Source of the DNA: Pomphorhynchus laevis
Taxonomy: Eukaryota; Acanthocephala; Palaeacanthocephala; Echinorhynchida; Pomphorhynchidae
NCBI GenBank assembly: GCA_012934845.2
Contig: WNNJ02000402.1
Coordinates: 1-64,000, forward strand
DNA: 64,000 nucleotides
Direction: 5' to 3'
The translations under genes were made by a program, and so were the position numbers. The notes below the pieces were generated by a model. It saw only the letters and a list, made by a program, of their open reading frames with translations, did not search any database and had not been told where the DNA came from. Below are positions 50,201-62,576 of this stretch, piece by piece; the stretch's first letter is position 1, and every line of letters begins with the position of its first letter.

Positions 50201-52384
50201 AGTTGAATCGTAATGCACTAGCGAAGTCACCAAACTACAAAGCACGATCAAAGTTCTAGCGCACATGCTTAGATTTGTCACTCCACATATAGTGGTTTTA
50301 TGAATTGAAAACTACTGGTGAAGTTATATTAATAAGAAAGACTTCCAATCCACCTTTTGAATTAACACGATCAGGGAAGTAAAAACCTGCATGCTTTTTT
50401 TTCAACATTCGTCGGTAAGCATAATTCGGAATGCGCATGCCACATACCGCCTAGCCTACAATGAGGCGTTTTGACATTAGTTATCTAATCACTACATGGT
50501 GGTCTCATTTTTGTGGCCCTGCAGCTACAAAACTTTAACAGTACTTAACCTTCAGTAAACCTCTAAAATAAATTTATTAAGCGCACGCTCCATCACCGTG
50601 ACCTGCCTTACATCTGATATGGTTAGTGTAAGCAATGACGTTACAGGACAGCAAGTGCGCTATCGTTCTACTTTTATAAGCTAACTAATGTTGCTGAACA
50701 AGTAACACAAAGGTATTCAGCTAAATCACGTGCACTAGCAAAATCAAATAATACAAAGCAAGAGCAAAACTCTAGCGCAAATGCTAGAGTTTCGTTACTG
50801 CATATATAGTGATTATATGAATTGAAAACTACTTTTGAATTTATATATATATAAGAAAGACTTTCAATAACACATTTTTTAACACGATCAGGAAAGTATA
50901 AACCTGCATGGATTTTTCAATCTTCGTCAGAAAGCTTAATTCGGAATGCACATAATACAGACGCAAAGCCTACAATGAGACGTTTAAACTTTAATTTTCA
51001 TCACTACACGGTTGTCTCATCAGTGTGGCCCTGTAGCTACACAACTCCGCCAGTACTTAATATTAAGTAAAACTCTAAAAAAATTACTAAGCGCACGTCC
51101 CTCAACCAGTGATATGCCTTACATCTGGTATGGTTCGCGTAAGCAGTGGCTTTACAGGACCGAACGTGTGCTATCGTTTCTTTCTTCATAAGCTTACTAA
51201 GGTTGCTAAACAAGCCACACACTGGTATTCAGCTGAAGGAAAATGCACTAGCAAAAGTTCTCTAAATACAAAGCACAAGCAAAGCTCTTGCGCTGATGCT
51301 AAGATTCTTCTCTCCACATATAGTTATTTTATGAATTGAAAACTACTGGTGACGTTATAATAGTAAGAAAGACTTTTAATACAACTTATTTAATAAAAAG
51401 ACCAGGAAAGTATACACCTGCATGCTTTTGTGCAGCTTTTTTTTGGGGAGTTTATCTCAAAATGCGCCTACTAAAGGCACCTACCCTACAATGAGGCGTT
51501 TCATTCTTAGTCTACTCATCACTATAGTGTGGTCTTATCAATGTGGCTCTGTAGCTACACTACTTTAACAGTACTTAATCTTTAGTATACCTCTAAAATG
51601 AATTTACTAAGCGCACCCTTTTTACTGGATAACTGCCTTACATCTGATATAGTTCGCGTAAGCAGTGGCTTCACAGGACAGCACGTGTGCAATCGTTCTA
51701 CTTTTATAAGCTTACTAAGGTTGCTAAACAAGTAACACGCTGGTATTTAGCTGAAGCACAATGCACTAGCACACGCTATAAGACTACAAAGCATAAGCAA
51801 AGCTCTTGCGCAAATGCTAAGATTCGTCACTTCATATACAGTGGTTATATGAATTAAAAACTACTATGAAGTTATGTTAATAAGAAAAACTCAAAACCTC
51901 TTTTTATTAACACGATTTGAAAAGTATAAACCTGCATGCTTTTTTGCAACCTTCGTCGGAAAGTTTAATTCGGAATGCGCATACAGACGCATAGCATACA
52001 AAGAGACGTGACGACCTTAGTCTTATCATCAGTACATGGTAGCCTCAACTGTGTGGTCTTGTAGCTACACAACTTCGACAGTACTTAATCTTCATTAAAC
52101 CTCTGAAAAAAATTACTAAGCGCATACTTCTTCATTGTGACGTTCCTTACATCTGTTATGGTTCACGTAAGCAGTGACGTTACAGGACAGCAAGTGTGCT
52201 ATGGTTATTCTTTTATAAAGTTACTAAGGTTGCTAAACAAGTAGCACGCGGGTATTCAGCAGAATCTCAATGCACTAGCAAAAGTTTTCTAACTACAAAG
52301 CACGAGCAAAGCTCTAGCGTACATGCTTAGATTTGTCACTCCAAATAAAGTGTTATATGAATTGAAAATTACTGGTGACGTAAA

Positions 52385-53525
52385 AAAAGATAAATACGGG
52401 AGAACGTTTGTCTTCTTCGTGGAGAACTGTCATTCTTTTAGCAAGACTGGCTGCTACCTCTAGACCACCATGTTCTTGCCCTTTGGAGCCGTCGCCAGAA
52501 TGCTGGCAGCATTCCACGTTGGATTGTGATGCTAACGTTTTGGAAAAGGTATGAAGTCGCACGTGAATCCCCGGTAACGTGCTTTAATCGTTTTCCTATC
52601 TTATTAACAAGAGCCAAAGCGGAAGAGCCTAGTGATCCATAAGTATCTATTCTAAAAGGGCAAAATATGTGGGACATAGTCAAGTCGGCATATTTTAGCC
52701 GTTTCCGCTCTTCAACAAATGAAACTGCTTCGCCCGCTCCTCTGGCTGCGTTCCTAACATCGCTAACTGCGAGGGTGTCCACGCAGGTGTCGTCCTACAT
52801 AAAACATTTCCCTTCACGCCAATGAATAATGGTGACGCCATCATGTCGTCGACCGTCCGATCTGCATACATTGGATAGCTTTAGAATGTTTGGGGGCGTT
52901 GACGGTGTTGAAAACTCTGCTTATCAATGCATTTATTTCCGCGTGTCTGGGGAATCTGTCTCTCCAAATTCTGCATGCTAATACGTCTCGTTCTGACTCG
53001 TCAACGGACGCTCTCCAATGACATATGTGGAGAACATGTATGAAGGCCTAGTCTTAAAGAAATGCTCAATATCACAACCTTGTCATCGAGCAAAGTTCCC
53101 AGGGCACCAATCGAAACTGTGCTTAGCCAACCACAGGCCTCACTTGTGGATACCGCCATAATTAGCTCGCAAGACGCCTCAACTTCCGAACCTTCAATTA
53201 TAGATTTATAAGCTCTTTTAATGAGAGGAGTGTCCCAAGCAGATTGTTTATGGCTTTAGTCGGTGCCTCACTGAGACCCGTCTTGGCCAACCAAGTTGAG
53301 TAGCCAGCGTCAAAATCTGGGCAATATGTAGAGTTATTTAAAAGAATGTTGACGCAGCCCTTGGTTGCCACTACAGACGATAAAAAAGCCGGAAGAGCAA
53401 TGTCCGCTAAACTGCGGATCCCCAAACCACCAAACGGCACGGGCAGTGAAGATTGACGCCAAATATCGTTTGTTATCGCGCAATTTGTGATGTGGGATAA
53501 ATATTTTTTCAGTACACCATCGACG
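52385..53525 (-). mobile_element. RLE-type LINE fragment inserted in the satellite
   Basis: Minus strand: MPFGGLGIRSLADIALPAFL (thumb, 53440-53198) and, after a frame change, VSFVEERKRLKYADLTMSHI, FCPFRIDTYGSLGSSALALV and SRATSYLFQNVSITIQRGML (52782-52438), the tail of the RLE family. The satellite resumes at about 53526. RT and 5' part are absent. Confidence 0.75.
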
Positions 53526-54269
53526 TTATATTAATAAGTCGTTATTACTGGTGATTTTATATTAATATGAAAGATTTTCAATACAACCTTTTTTATTAAC
53601 ACGATTAGGAAAGTATATACCTGCATATTTTTTATCAATCGTCGTAGTAAAGCTTTACTTGGAATGTACATACCACAGACGCCTAGCTGACAATAATGCG
53701 TTTCGACAAATTCTTCAAACCACTACAGGGTGGCCTCATTAGTATGGCTCTGTAGCTACACAACGTTTATAGCACTTAATCTTAAGCAAACCGCTGAAAA
53801 GAATTTACTAAGCGCACGCTTCTTAACTGTGACCTTCATTACATCTAGTATAGTTCAAGTAAGCAGTGACGTAAAAGGACAGCAAGTGTGCTATCGTTTT
53901 TCTTTTATAAGCATACTTTGGTTGCTGAACAAGCAGCACGCTTGTATTTTGCTGAATCACAATGCACTTGCAAAAGTTCTCTAGCTACAAAGCACGAGCA
54001 AAGCTTTAGCGCACATGCTTAGATTCGTCACTCCATATATAGTTGTTGAATGAATTGAAAATTCATTCAACCACTATATCCGGTCTGTTGTAACTGCCAA
54101 TCCGGTCTGTTGTAACTGTGGCGGAGATAAACCGGCGTGGTCCCACCGTTGCAGATCCTTTAAAGAATATCGAAACAAGTATATGCCAGTTGCTTCTTCC
54201 CCTAACAAAAGCTAAGTCACGACCGATAGTTCCTCCGATTCAGTTTCCAACAAAGATTTACTATACTTA

Positions 54270-54539
54270 TTGGATAACACAAAAAAGACGATTTTAGCAC
54301 AAATCCAGCAAATGCTGGCCCCCCTTCTAGGGGCCCTCCTTTCGGCGCCGCCAGTACCGTCCGAAGTTGCTATTCCTAAATCAAAGAAAAGGGGCGCGTC
54401 CGCCCGGACCGTCCCCCCAATAAAAATTGGAAAGCTCTTGAATTTGGCCTTGGGAAATGAAGATATTGCTCTAGGGGTTGCGACCCTGGATGGAGCTAGT
54501 GGTGGGAAGGGCAACCTTCCCGCACCTAACTCTGTCTAG
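54270..54539 (+). pseudogene. ORF1 C-terminal part of the I-like LINE
   Basis: A 90-codon frame: MDNTKKTILAQIQQMLAPLL, then basic KSKKRGASARTVPPIKIGKL. It follows a gag-like knuckle in the preceding frame (54110-54200). ORF1 proteins of I-type LINEs bind element RNA. The 5' part of ORF1 is missing because the element is truncated. It ends 33 bp before the ORF2 start. Confidence 0.55.
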
Positions 54540-54571
54540 GATAGCTTCCCCCGTCCATCTTATCTAACACA

Positions 54572-56365
54572 ATGGTGAGTAAACCCGAGCCTTTTTCACT
54601 GAATATCATTCAGTGGAATTCGGGAGGTGCTTCTGCCCTTAGACTTCTATCTGGTAGAGACGCAGATGTTATAGTCCTTCAGGAGACGCGGTCTATCCGT
54701 CTCCCCCAGGACCTTACTCGATTTATCCCAAAGCATATATGTTCCCACTATACTCCGTATATAACCCCACCTCACTCCTCTTCGTCTCAAGGACTCTTGA
54801 CCTTAGTTAAATCCTCATTAAGATCCTCCCTCCTATTAAACTTTACTTGTCCAGCCATGTCTTGTTTAGTAGTTTCACTTAGTAAGAACGGTAAACGCCT
54901 CAGTCTAGCCAATGTCTACATCCGTCCAGGGGAAATTCACAAGAACCGTGAACTCCTGGATAGTATTATTGACAGCGGTTATGACATGATACTTGGGGAT
55001 TTTAACGACAGAACTGGTCGTTGGATCAATGCAGCACTTCGCAGAGCTAGGAACGATTATCTTATTCACAAACCCCCTTCCCCTTCCTTTCATTGCACAT
55101 CAACAAATTCTATCCTCGACATTTTACTGCTTCACTCAAGGTGGTTGTTAAAACCCCTCTGCACGGAGCAGTCGCGCCAACAATTGTCCACCTCTCATGA
55201 CCTAATTCGTTGGAGAATTGAGGAAGATATGTTGCTTCGAAGGAGGTTTCACTTTGATCAGATCAGGGTTTCCTTCTTTCAAGCGGCTATTCAACTCTTT
55301 CCCAGAATAGGAAATGAGAGTATGACCGAATTTAATACCTACCTCTTTTCGCAAGCTGACGCGATTTTATCGACTACTTATAAAGGTCGTATATACAATC
55401 CCACTCCGACGAAACTCAAGGTCCTAGCGAAATTGCTGAACCTCCCTAATCTCTCTGTTTCCGCCAGACAGGCTCTCTCGAATGAATACTGGAGCACTAG
55501 ATATAGGTTCCAGCTGAGTAAGGATAGGACGAGTATTGCTCGCCTTAGTCCTTCTCAGTCTTCCTTTTGGAAGATTTTCAAGAAGTGTGTTTGCTGGAAG
55601 GATAAAGCATTGGGTTGGATAGGGAATGTAGGCCTTGATAAAGTTTTAGAGGAGTCACTAGCCCTACACAACTATGGAGCCACTCAATCACCTCAACCAA
55701 TCCCGCCTTGGTGTAACTTCAGGAGTAGGGATCTATCTGTAACGGATATCCTTAACTCCTGGGGTCCACTCCCGGGCACCTCCAAATCCATCGCTCCACT
55801 TTCTTCTCGGGTCTGTCAGCTTTTGACAGCTGATCAGAGAAGAGAGGTGGCCGTCACAATGCTTTTAGCCTCCCCATCCGATGTAGCAGGCATCAATATT
55901 AGTAAGCGAGTTTTTATTCCTAAGAAAAAATCCTGCTCATGCCCTAAAGATCTGCGACCCATTTCGATTCAAAATGCCCTCGTATCGATCTACGAAAAAG
56001 CGCTTGCGCGTAAAATCCGCGACCATTTAAGTAGGCGTAATTTGATCCCTCCAGGTTTCCATGGGTTCGTCAAAGGTCGCTCGGTCCATTCAGCAGTTGG
56101 TGAGGTAGAGCAGTTTTGTCGGGATAATAGCCATCGTCTAGTTGTGGCTGTTTTCCTTGACTTTTCTGCTGCATTTGACCGCATCTCCATTCCTTTTGTG
56201 ATCTCTTCTCTCAGGTCCCTCGGGTTGCCTGCGAGAATTGTGAACAGAGTGGAGATCCTGCTGTATACCAAGCGATTTTACTATGAAGACGACCCTGATA
56301 CACTTCAGTTCTACCCTATTACTGGTGTACCTCAAGGATTCCCACTGTCAACCCGAGGGACCTGA
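54572..56365 (+). CDS. I-like LINE ORF2: AP endonuclease and RT (first part)
   Basis: 597 codons. Endonuclease (1-240): SLNIIQWNSGGASALRLL, DVIVLQETRS (with the catalytic glutamate), LILGDFNDRTGR-like GDFN strand and TSHDLIRWRI (SDH-like histidine). RT: CPKDLRPISIQNALVSIYEK, PPGFHGFVKGRSVHSAVGEV and motif A VVAVFLDFSAAFDRISIPFV. It breaks off at GVPQGFPLS within motif B because of a ~150-bp tandem duplication; the rest follows from 56398. The minus fragment at 13.8-14.8 kb is a close relative. Confidence 0.75.
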   Translation: MVSKPEPFSLNIIQWNSGGASALRLLSGRDADVIVLQETRSIRLPQDLTRFIPKHICSHYTPYITPPHSSSSQGLLTLVKSSLRSSLLLNFTCPAMSCLVVSLSKNGKRLSLANVYIRPGEIHKNRELLDSIIDSGYDMILGDFNDRTGRWINAALRRARNDYLIHKPPSPSFHCTSTNSILDILLLHSRWLLKPLCTEQSRQQLSTSHDLIRWRIEEDMLLRRRFHFDQIRVSFFQAAIQLFPRIGNESMTEFNTYLFSQADAILSTTYKGRIYNPTPTKLKVLAKLLNLPNLSVSARQALSNEYWSTRYRFQLSKDRTSIARLSPSQSSFWKIFKKCVCWKDKALGWIGNVGLDKVLEESLALHNYGATQSPQPIPPWCNFRSRDLSVTDILNSWGPLPGTSKSIAPLSSRVCQLLTADQRREVAVTMLLASPSDVAGINISKRVFIPKKKSCSCPKDLRPISIQNALVSIYEKALARKIRDHLSRRNLIPPGFHGFVKGRSVHSAVGEVEQFCRDNSHRLVVAVFLDFSAAFDRISIPFVISSLRSLGLPARIVNRVEILLYTKRFYYEDDPDTLQFYPITGVPQGFPLSTRGT

Positions 56366-56500
56366 CTCTCAGGTCCCTCGGGCTGCCTGCGAGACTTGTG
56401 AACAGAGTGGAGATCCTGCTGTATACCAAGCGATTTTACAATGAAGACGACCCTGATGCACGTCAGTTCTACCCTATTACTCAAGGATCCCCACGTTCTC
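56210..56500 (+). repeat. ~150-bp tandem duplication in the LINE RT
   Basis: TCAGGTCCCTCGGG(T/C)TGCC to CCTATTACT occurs at 56211-56323 and 56369-56481 with several differences. The two copies have diverged, so this is either an old duplication or two templates joined during reverse transcription. Confidence 0.8.
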
Positions 56501-57165
56501 CTATCTTATATCTTGCTGCCTCTATTAATCTATTCAAAATATTTAAACGCGAACAACGTCTTGTGGTGTACGCTGATGACACCACAGCCCTGTTCACTGG
56601 ACACAGGTGTAAAGACGTAGTCTCTGACATCAGCCGTTTCTTTTTAAGATTAAAAGACCAGTTACCCATATCCAACCTTATTTTAAACTCCGCCAAATCG
56701 CAGGTGGTTGTCTTTCATGGATCCCCTGCGACGAAGCAAAAACTTAAGAGATTAGCACTCTCTGCGCTCTCCTCCATTTTTGCCTCTGAACCACTTCCCA
56801 CCTTTACAAGTCGAGTAAAATACCTGGGGTTCACCGTTACGGTGAACTGGTCGGCGAAAGCTGACCTGGATAGACTCAAACGTATCCTGAAGAAAGCTAG
56901 GTGGGCCCTGAAACGGGCTCAGCATCTGTCGTTGGAAGGAAAAACCCAAGTGCGCCTTTGGGGCACTTGGGCTATCTCGGGATTAGTCTTCTTCTCAAGA
57001 GGACGTCCCCCAGAGCAAAGGCTAAGGTTTCTTAAGCTCCTCGTCTCTCGTTTACCCAGCATAGTCCGCACCGATTGGATTCTTCGGGGGGTGAAAGACC
57101 CCGGGTGGTTCAGTCGGAAGGCGGCGTGTTGGATAGGTTGGGGGCTCAGATCCCTCTGGATTTGA
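56398..57165 (+). CDS. I-like LINE ORF2: RT (second part)
   Basis: 255 codons, starting with the duplicated RVEILLYTKRFYNEDDPDAR, then QGSPRSPILYLAASINLF (motif B), RLVVYADDTTALFTG (motif C with YADD), NSAKSQVVVFHG and VKYLGFTVTVNWSAKADLDR (motif E and thumb). It ends at SRKAACWIGWGLRSLWI. GC content is clearly higher than the satellite around it. Confidence 0.75.
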   Translation: MNRVEILLYTKRFYNEDDPDARQFYPITQGSPRSPILYLAASINLFKIFKREQRLVVYADDTTALFTGHRCKDVVSDISRFFLRLKDQLPISNLILNSAKSQVVVFHGSPATKQKLKRLALSALSSIFASEPLPTFTSRVKYLGFTVTVNWSAKADLDRLKRILKKARWALKRAQHLSLEGKTQVRLWGTWAISGLVFFSRGRPPEQRLRFLKLLVSRLPSIVRTDWILRGVKDPGWFSRKAACWIGWGLRSLWI

Positions 57166-60100
57166 GGCCGTAATATCGGTAAGAAGACTTGAATAAGAGA
57201 AGAAAGAGATTCTTGTTTTTTTTGACTGACTTTTTAATCACTTTATTTATCACTGTTTTTGTATTAGTAAGAAAATCTTATTATTGTTATATTATCAAAA
57301 AGACTCATTACAACTTGTTTTATTAACAGGATAAGGAAAGCATAAACCTGCATGCTTTTTTGCCACCTATGTCGGAAAGCTTAATACGGAATACGCATAC
57401 AACAGACGCCTAGCCTACAATGAGGCGTTTCAACCTTAGACTTCTCATCACTACATTGTATCATAAGTATGGCCATGTAGCTACACAACCTTAACAGTAC
57501 TTTATCTTCAGTAAACCTCTGAAATCAATTTACTAAGCGCACGCTCCTTTACGGTGAATTGCCTTTCATCTGGTATGGTTCGTGTAGGCAGTGACGTGAC
57601 AGGACAGTAAGCGTGTTGTCGTTCTTCTTTTATAAGTTTACTAAGATTGCTAAACAAGAAACGCGCGGGTATTTAGCTGAATCACAATACGCTTGCAAAC
57701 GCTATTTAACCACAAATCATGAGCAAACCTTTAGCGCAAATTCTAAAATTCCTCACTCATATAAGTTGGTTAAATTAATTGAAAACTACTGGTGAAGATA
57801 TATGAAAGATTAATAAGAAAGATTTTCAATAACGCCTTTTTAACACGATCAGGAAAATATAAACCTGCATTCTTTTTTTTGCAACCGTCTTTGGGAAGTT
57901 TAACCCGGAATGCGCGTACCACATTCGACTAGCTTACAATTAAGCGTTTTGACCTTGGCTTACTTATTACTACGGGGTAGTAACATCAGTGTGACCCCGT
58001 AGCTACACAATCTTGACAGTATTAAATCTTCATTAAACCTCGAAAAGCAATTCACTAATCGCACGCTCCGTCACCGGTGACCAGCATTTAATCTGGTATT
58101 GTTCGCGTAATCAGTGGCTTTACTGAAGAGCACGTGTGCTATCGTTTCTTCCTTTATCTGCTTACTAAGTTTGCTGAACAATAAGCCCGCTGGTATTTAG
58201 CTAAAGCACAATGCACTTGCGAAACCTTTCTAACTACAAAGCACGAGCAACGCTCTAGCGCAGATGCTAAAATTCGTCACTTGACATATAGTGTTTTTAT
58301 GAATTGAAAACTACTGGTTACGTTGTATTAATAAGAAAGACTTTTAATACAACTTATTTAATTTAAAGGTCAGGAAAGTATAAACCTGCATGCTTTTTTA
58401 AAACTACGTTGGGAAGCTAAACACGGAATGCGCATACCACAGACGCTTAGTCTACAATGAGGCGTTTTGACCTTAGTCTACTAATCACTACAGAGTGTTC
58501 TTATCGGTGTAGCCCTGTATCTACACAATTTAGACAGTACTTAATATTCAGTAAAGCTTTGAAAGAAATTTACTAAGCGCACGCTCCTTCACTGTTTACC
58601 TGCCTTACATCTGGTATGGTTCGCATAAGCAGTAATTTTAAAAAAAGAACGTGTGCAATCGTTCCATCTTTCATAAGCATACTAAGTTTGCTGAACAAGC
58701 AACAAGCTGGTATTCAGCTGAAACACAATGCACTTGCAAAACCATTCTAACTACAAATTACGAATAATACTTTATTGCAGATGCTAAAATTAGTCACTCG
58801 ACATATAGTGGTTATATGAACTGAAAAATATGTTAACAATATACTAATCAGAAAGTCTTCCAATACAACTTTTTTAATTCACACAATCAGGAAAGTATAA
58901 ATCTGCATGCTTTTTTGCAACCTTCGTCGGGTAGCTTAACTCAAATTGCGGGTACCACAAACGCCTACCCTACAATAAGGCGTTTCAACCTTAGTCTACT
59001 TATCACTACAGGGTGGTCGTATCAATGTGGCTCCGTTGCTTAACAACTTCGATAGTACTTAATCTTCAGTAAACATTTGCTAGGAATTTATTAAGCGCAC
59101 GCTCCTTTACCGTGACCTGCCTTACATCTGGCATGGTTTGTGTACGCAGTGACGTTACAGGACAGCAAGTTGCTATCGTTCTAATTTTATAAGCTTACTA
59201 AGGTTGCTAAACAAGTAACACGGTGGTATTCAGCTGAAGCACAATGCACCAGCAAAAGCTATTTGACTACAAAGAATGAGCAAAGCTCTAGCGCAAATGC
59301 TAAGATTTGTCACTCTATATATAGTGGTTATATGAATTGAAAAATGTTGATAATTTATATTTATAAGACTTTCAATGCTACATTTTTTAACACGATCAAG
59401 AAATTATAAACCTGCATGCTTTTTTTAAACATTTGTGTGAAAGCTTTATTCTAAATGTGCATACCACAGACGCTAACATACATTGAGACGTTTCAATATT
59501 AGTCTTTTTATCACTACATGGTGGCCTTATCAGTGTGGCCCTGTAGCTACACAACTTTGATAGTACTTAATATTCTGCAAACCTCTGAAAGAATATACCA
59601 AGCGCACGCTCCTTTACCGTGACCTTCCTTACATCTGGTATGGTTCGCGTAAGCATTGACTTTGCTGGACAGCATATGTGCTATCGTTTTACTTTTATAA
59701 GCTGACTAAGGTTGATAAACAAGTAAAACGCGGGTATACAATGCACTAGCAATAGCAATTAAACTACAAAGCATGAGCAAAATTCTAGCGCAAATGCTAA
59801 GATTCGTCACTTCACATATAGTGGTTAAATGAATTGAACACTACTGAAGTTATATTAATATGAAAGATTTTCAATCAACATTTTTTTATTAACACGATCC
59901 GGTAAGTATAAAATTGCATGCTTTTTTGCAACCTTCGTCGGAATGCTTAATTCGGAATGTGCATACCACAGACACGTAGCCTACAATGATGCGTTTCGAC
60001 CATAGTATTTTTATCACTACATAGTGGTTTCTTCTGTGTGGCCTTGTAGCTACACAACTTCGATCGTACTTAGTCTTTAGCAAACCTCTGAAAGGAATTT

Positions 60101-60479
60101 ATTAACCACACGCTCTTTCACCGTGATATGCTCCACATCTGGTATGGTTCGTGTAAGCAGTGAGCTACATGACAGCAAGTGTGCTATTGTTCTACTTTTA
60201 TAAACTTACTAAGGTAGCTAAACAAGTAACACGCTGGTATTCAGCTGAAGCACAATGCACTAGCAAAAGCTATTTAACTACAAAGCATAAGCAAAGCTCT
60301 AGCGCAAATGCATAGATTCGTCACTCGACATATAATGGTTTTATGAATTTAAAACTACTGGTGACGTTATTAATAAGAACGACTGCTAAAACAAATTTTT
60401 TAATTTAAATGTCAGGAAAGCATAAACCTGCATGCTTTTTTGCAACCTTTGTGGGGAAACAAAACTCGGAATGCGCATA

Positions 60480-60555
60480 CCACAGACGACTAGCATACAA
60501 TAAGGAGTTTCGACCTTAGTCTACTCATTACTACAGAGTGGTCTCATCAGTGTGG
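60480..60555 (-). ncRNA. Representative hammerhead of the 515-bp satellite
   Basis: Minus strand: CCACA (stem I), CTGATGA, stem II GACC...GGTC with a ~27-nt loop, GAAAC, a changed stem III (ACTCC versus GTCGT, only outer pairs kept), GTC, TGTGG (stem I partner). In most other units stem III reads ACGCC/GGCGT and pairs fully (e.g. 46366-46386), while their cores carry single changes. The majority base at each place gives a complete type I hammerhead. Confidence 0.7.
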
Positions 60556-61550
60556 CCTGTTGCTACACTACTTGGATAGTAGTTAATCGTCAGCAAATCT
60601 CTTAAAAAATTCATTAAGGGCACCCTAAAGCAGTATAAACCTGCATGCTTTTTGCATTTTTCGTTGGGAAGCTAAAAACGGAATGCGCATACTACAGACG
60701 CCTCTCTTACAATAAGGCGTTTAGATCTTAGTCTTCTTATCACTACATGGAAATCTTATCATGTGGCCCTGTAGTTACACAACTTCGACAGTACTTAATC
60801 TTGAGTATACTTCGGAAAGGAATTCACTGAGCGCACACTCCTTTACTGGTAACCTGCCTTACAACGGTATGGTTCGCGTAATCAGTAGCATTACAGGACA
60901 TCACGTTTGCAATCGTTCTTCCTTCATCAGCATACTAAAGTTGCTGAACAAGCAACACGCTGTATTTAAGTTTAATTACTATGCACTAGCAAAATTTCTC
61001 TAACTACAAAGTACGAGCAAAGCTCTAGAGCAGATGCTAAGATTCGTCACTCCAAATATAGTGGTTTATGAATTGAAAACTACTGGTAAATTTATATTAA
61101 TAAGAAAGACTTTCAATCCACCTTTTTTTAACACGATCAGGAAAGTATAAACCAGCATGCTTTTTTCAAACTTCGTCGGGAAGCTTTACCCGGAATGCGC
61201 ATACGACAGACGTTTGACATACAATGAGGCGTTTTGAGAGGAATTTACTAAGCGCACGCTCCTTCACTGATTACCTGCCTTACATCTGGTATGGTTCGCG
61301 TAAGCATGGGCTTTAAGGACAGCACGTCTGCAATCGTTTCTTCCTTCATTAGCTTACTAAGTTTGTTTAACGAGCAACACGCTTGTATATAGCTAAAATT
61401 CTTAGCTGCTAACTAACAACTACTTACAATCTAAAGTAAATACAATCTAATATACATACAAGGACTTCTATACAAAAAGTTACAAACATCTTACAACGAC
61501 AACCATCGACGACAACCATCGACGACAACCATCGACGACAACCATCGTTT

Positions 61551-62576
61551 ATGGGAGGACGTAAGAAAACAACTAAGACCGACACCAACTATGGACAACT
61601 GCAAGTACAGTGCTCGATACACGACTGCAGCGTCTAGACAACAATCACCTGCGACAAGAATAAGGCTAAAGAAGACTTCGTATGTGGTTTTTGTGCCAAC
61701 AAACTAATCTGCAACCTTTCCAATAAGCACATATCAACATCCAACACGTCAACTCAAACTACCCCCGTCGTTTCTAATGTCCTTTCTCCACCCACCGACC
61801 CTGCCACCATATACACTTCCCATTCCATGTCATCTTCACTCCCCGACACCCCACGTCCCGTCCTTCCTGTCTCGTTTCTCAATAACTTGCATCCATCAAT
61901 CAAAATCACCTCCACCAACCTCCACTATCCTTCCACTCATAACCTTTCCTCACATCGCTTGCCACCATCTTTATTATCATTATCCTCTATGTATCCCGTC
62001 ATCAAATCAAATCCCTCCAAATCATCAACTGCCAGCTCTTCTATCGTGATCTCACCTACTCACGTCAGTCGTCCTCCTTTACGAAAGCGCTTTGCTTCTC
62101 GCGATCGTTGCGTCATTGTTACTAATATCACGCCTTCTAACTCCTTATCTCCACAAGCACGTCTGGACCACGATGTTTCCGGCTTCAGATCCATCCTCTC
62201 GTCTATTGTTCCTGCGGATAAACCATCCTTTTTCAAGGACATTTCTCCTGTCGCATTCATCCGTCTAAACAAATCTTCTCAATCTAATCCTTCCCAGCCC
62301 CCTCTCCTAAAAATTGTTTTCAAGCATCGCTCTCACGCGTCTTCTGTCCTCTCTCAACGATTCAAACTCATGTCATCTTCAACCACTCGAATTTTCCCCG
62401 ATCGCGCCCCTTCTGAAATCGCTCAAATCTCTTCAGCCCGCATCGAAAAACGCCGTCGCGAGGAAAACGGCGAAACATCACTCTCCATCCGAAACATAGA
62501 CGGAAATTTTCAAGTTGTCCACACCCGTCCAAAAATTCGATGGCGCTCCATCTCTCCTATGTGTCTTCTCCACTAG
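61551..62576 (+). pseudogene. CR1/L2-like LINE ORF1
   Basis: 342 codons with a single in-frame TAG at codon 29. The first part holds cysteine/histidine pairs (CSIHDC, then TCDKNK and FVCGFC) resembling the PHD-like zinc finger in some CR1/L2 ORF1 proteins. The middle is serine/proline-rich. The end (KNAVARKT-overlapping, in frame NIDGNFQVVHTRPKIRW) overlaps ORF2 by 37 bp in another frame. Likely an RNA-binding or chaperone protein of the element. The one stop means this copy is probably dead, unless translation starts later. Confidence 0.6.

Larger units (their letters stand above)
54085..57290 (+). mobile_element. I/Jockey-like LINE inserted in the satellite
   Basis: Plus strand: end of ORF1 with a CCHC-like knuckle (CNCGGDKPAWSHRC), then ORF2 with AP endonuclease and RT. 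Left junction shows a small inversion of satellite (ATAGTTGTTGAATGAATTG / ATTCATTCAACCACTATAT) and a 17-bp duplication CCGGTCTGTTGTAACTG. No RNase H domain is seen before the ORF2 end. Truncated 5'. Confidence 0.8.
46021..61400 (-). repeat. ~515-bp hammerhead satellite array
   Basis: About twenty degenerate tandem units. The landmark CCCTGTAGCTACACAACTT recurs at about 46882, 47465, 47982, 48958, 49455, 50000, 50516, 51028, 51550, 52063 and onward, about 500-545 bp apart (one unit near 48.5 kb is shortened). Each unit also has AAACCTGCATGCTTTTTTGC and GGTTCGCGTAAGCAGTG. On the minus strand each has hammerhead elements. Two LINE insertions (52.4-53.5 and 54.1-57.3 kb) and one deletion interrupt it. 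Units differ at many sites, so the array is old except for the 241-bp segment shared with 39.6 kb. Confidence 0.9.

Noticed and set aside
51109-51339. Recurrent 70-80-aa ORFs in the 515-bp satellite (e.g. 46021, 51109, 53730, 60761)
   Set aside because: The same satellite segment is open by chance in some units and broken in others; no sign of coding selection.
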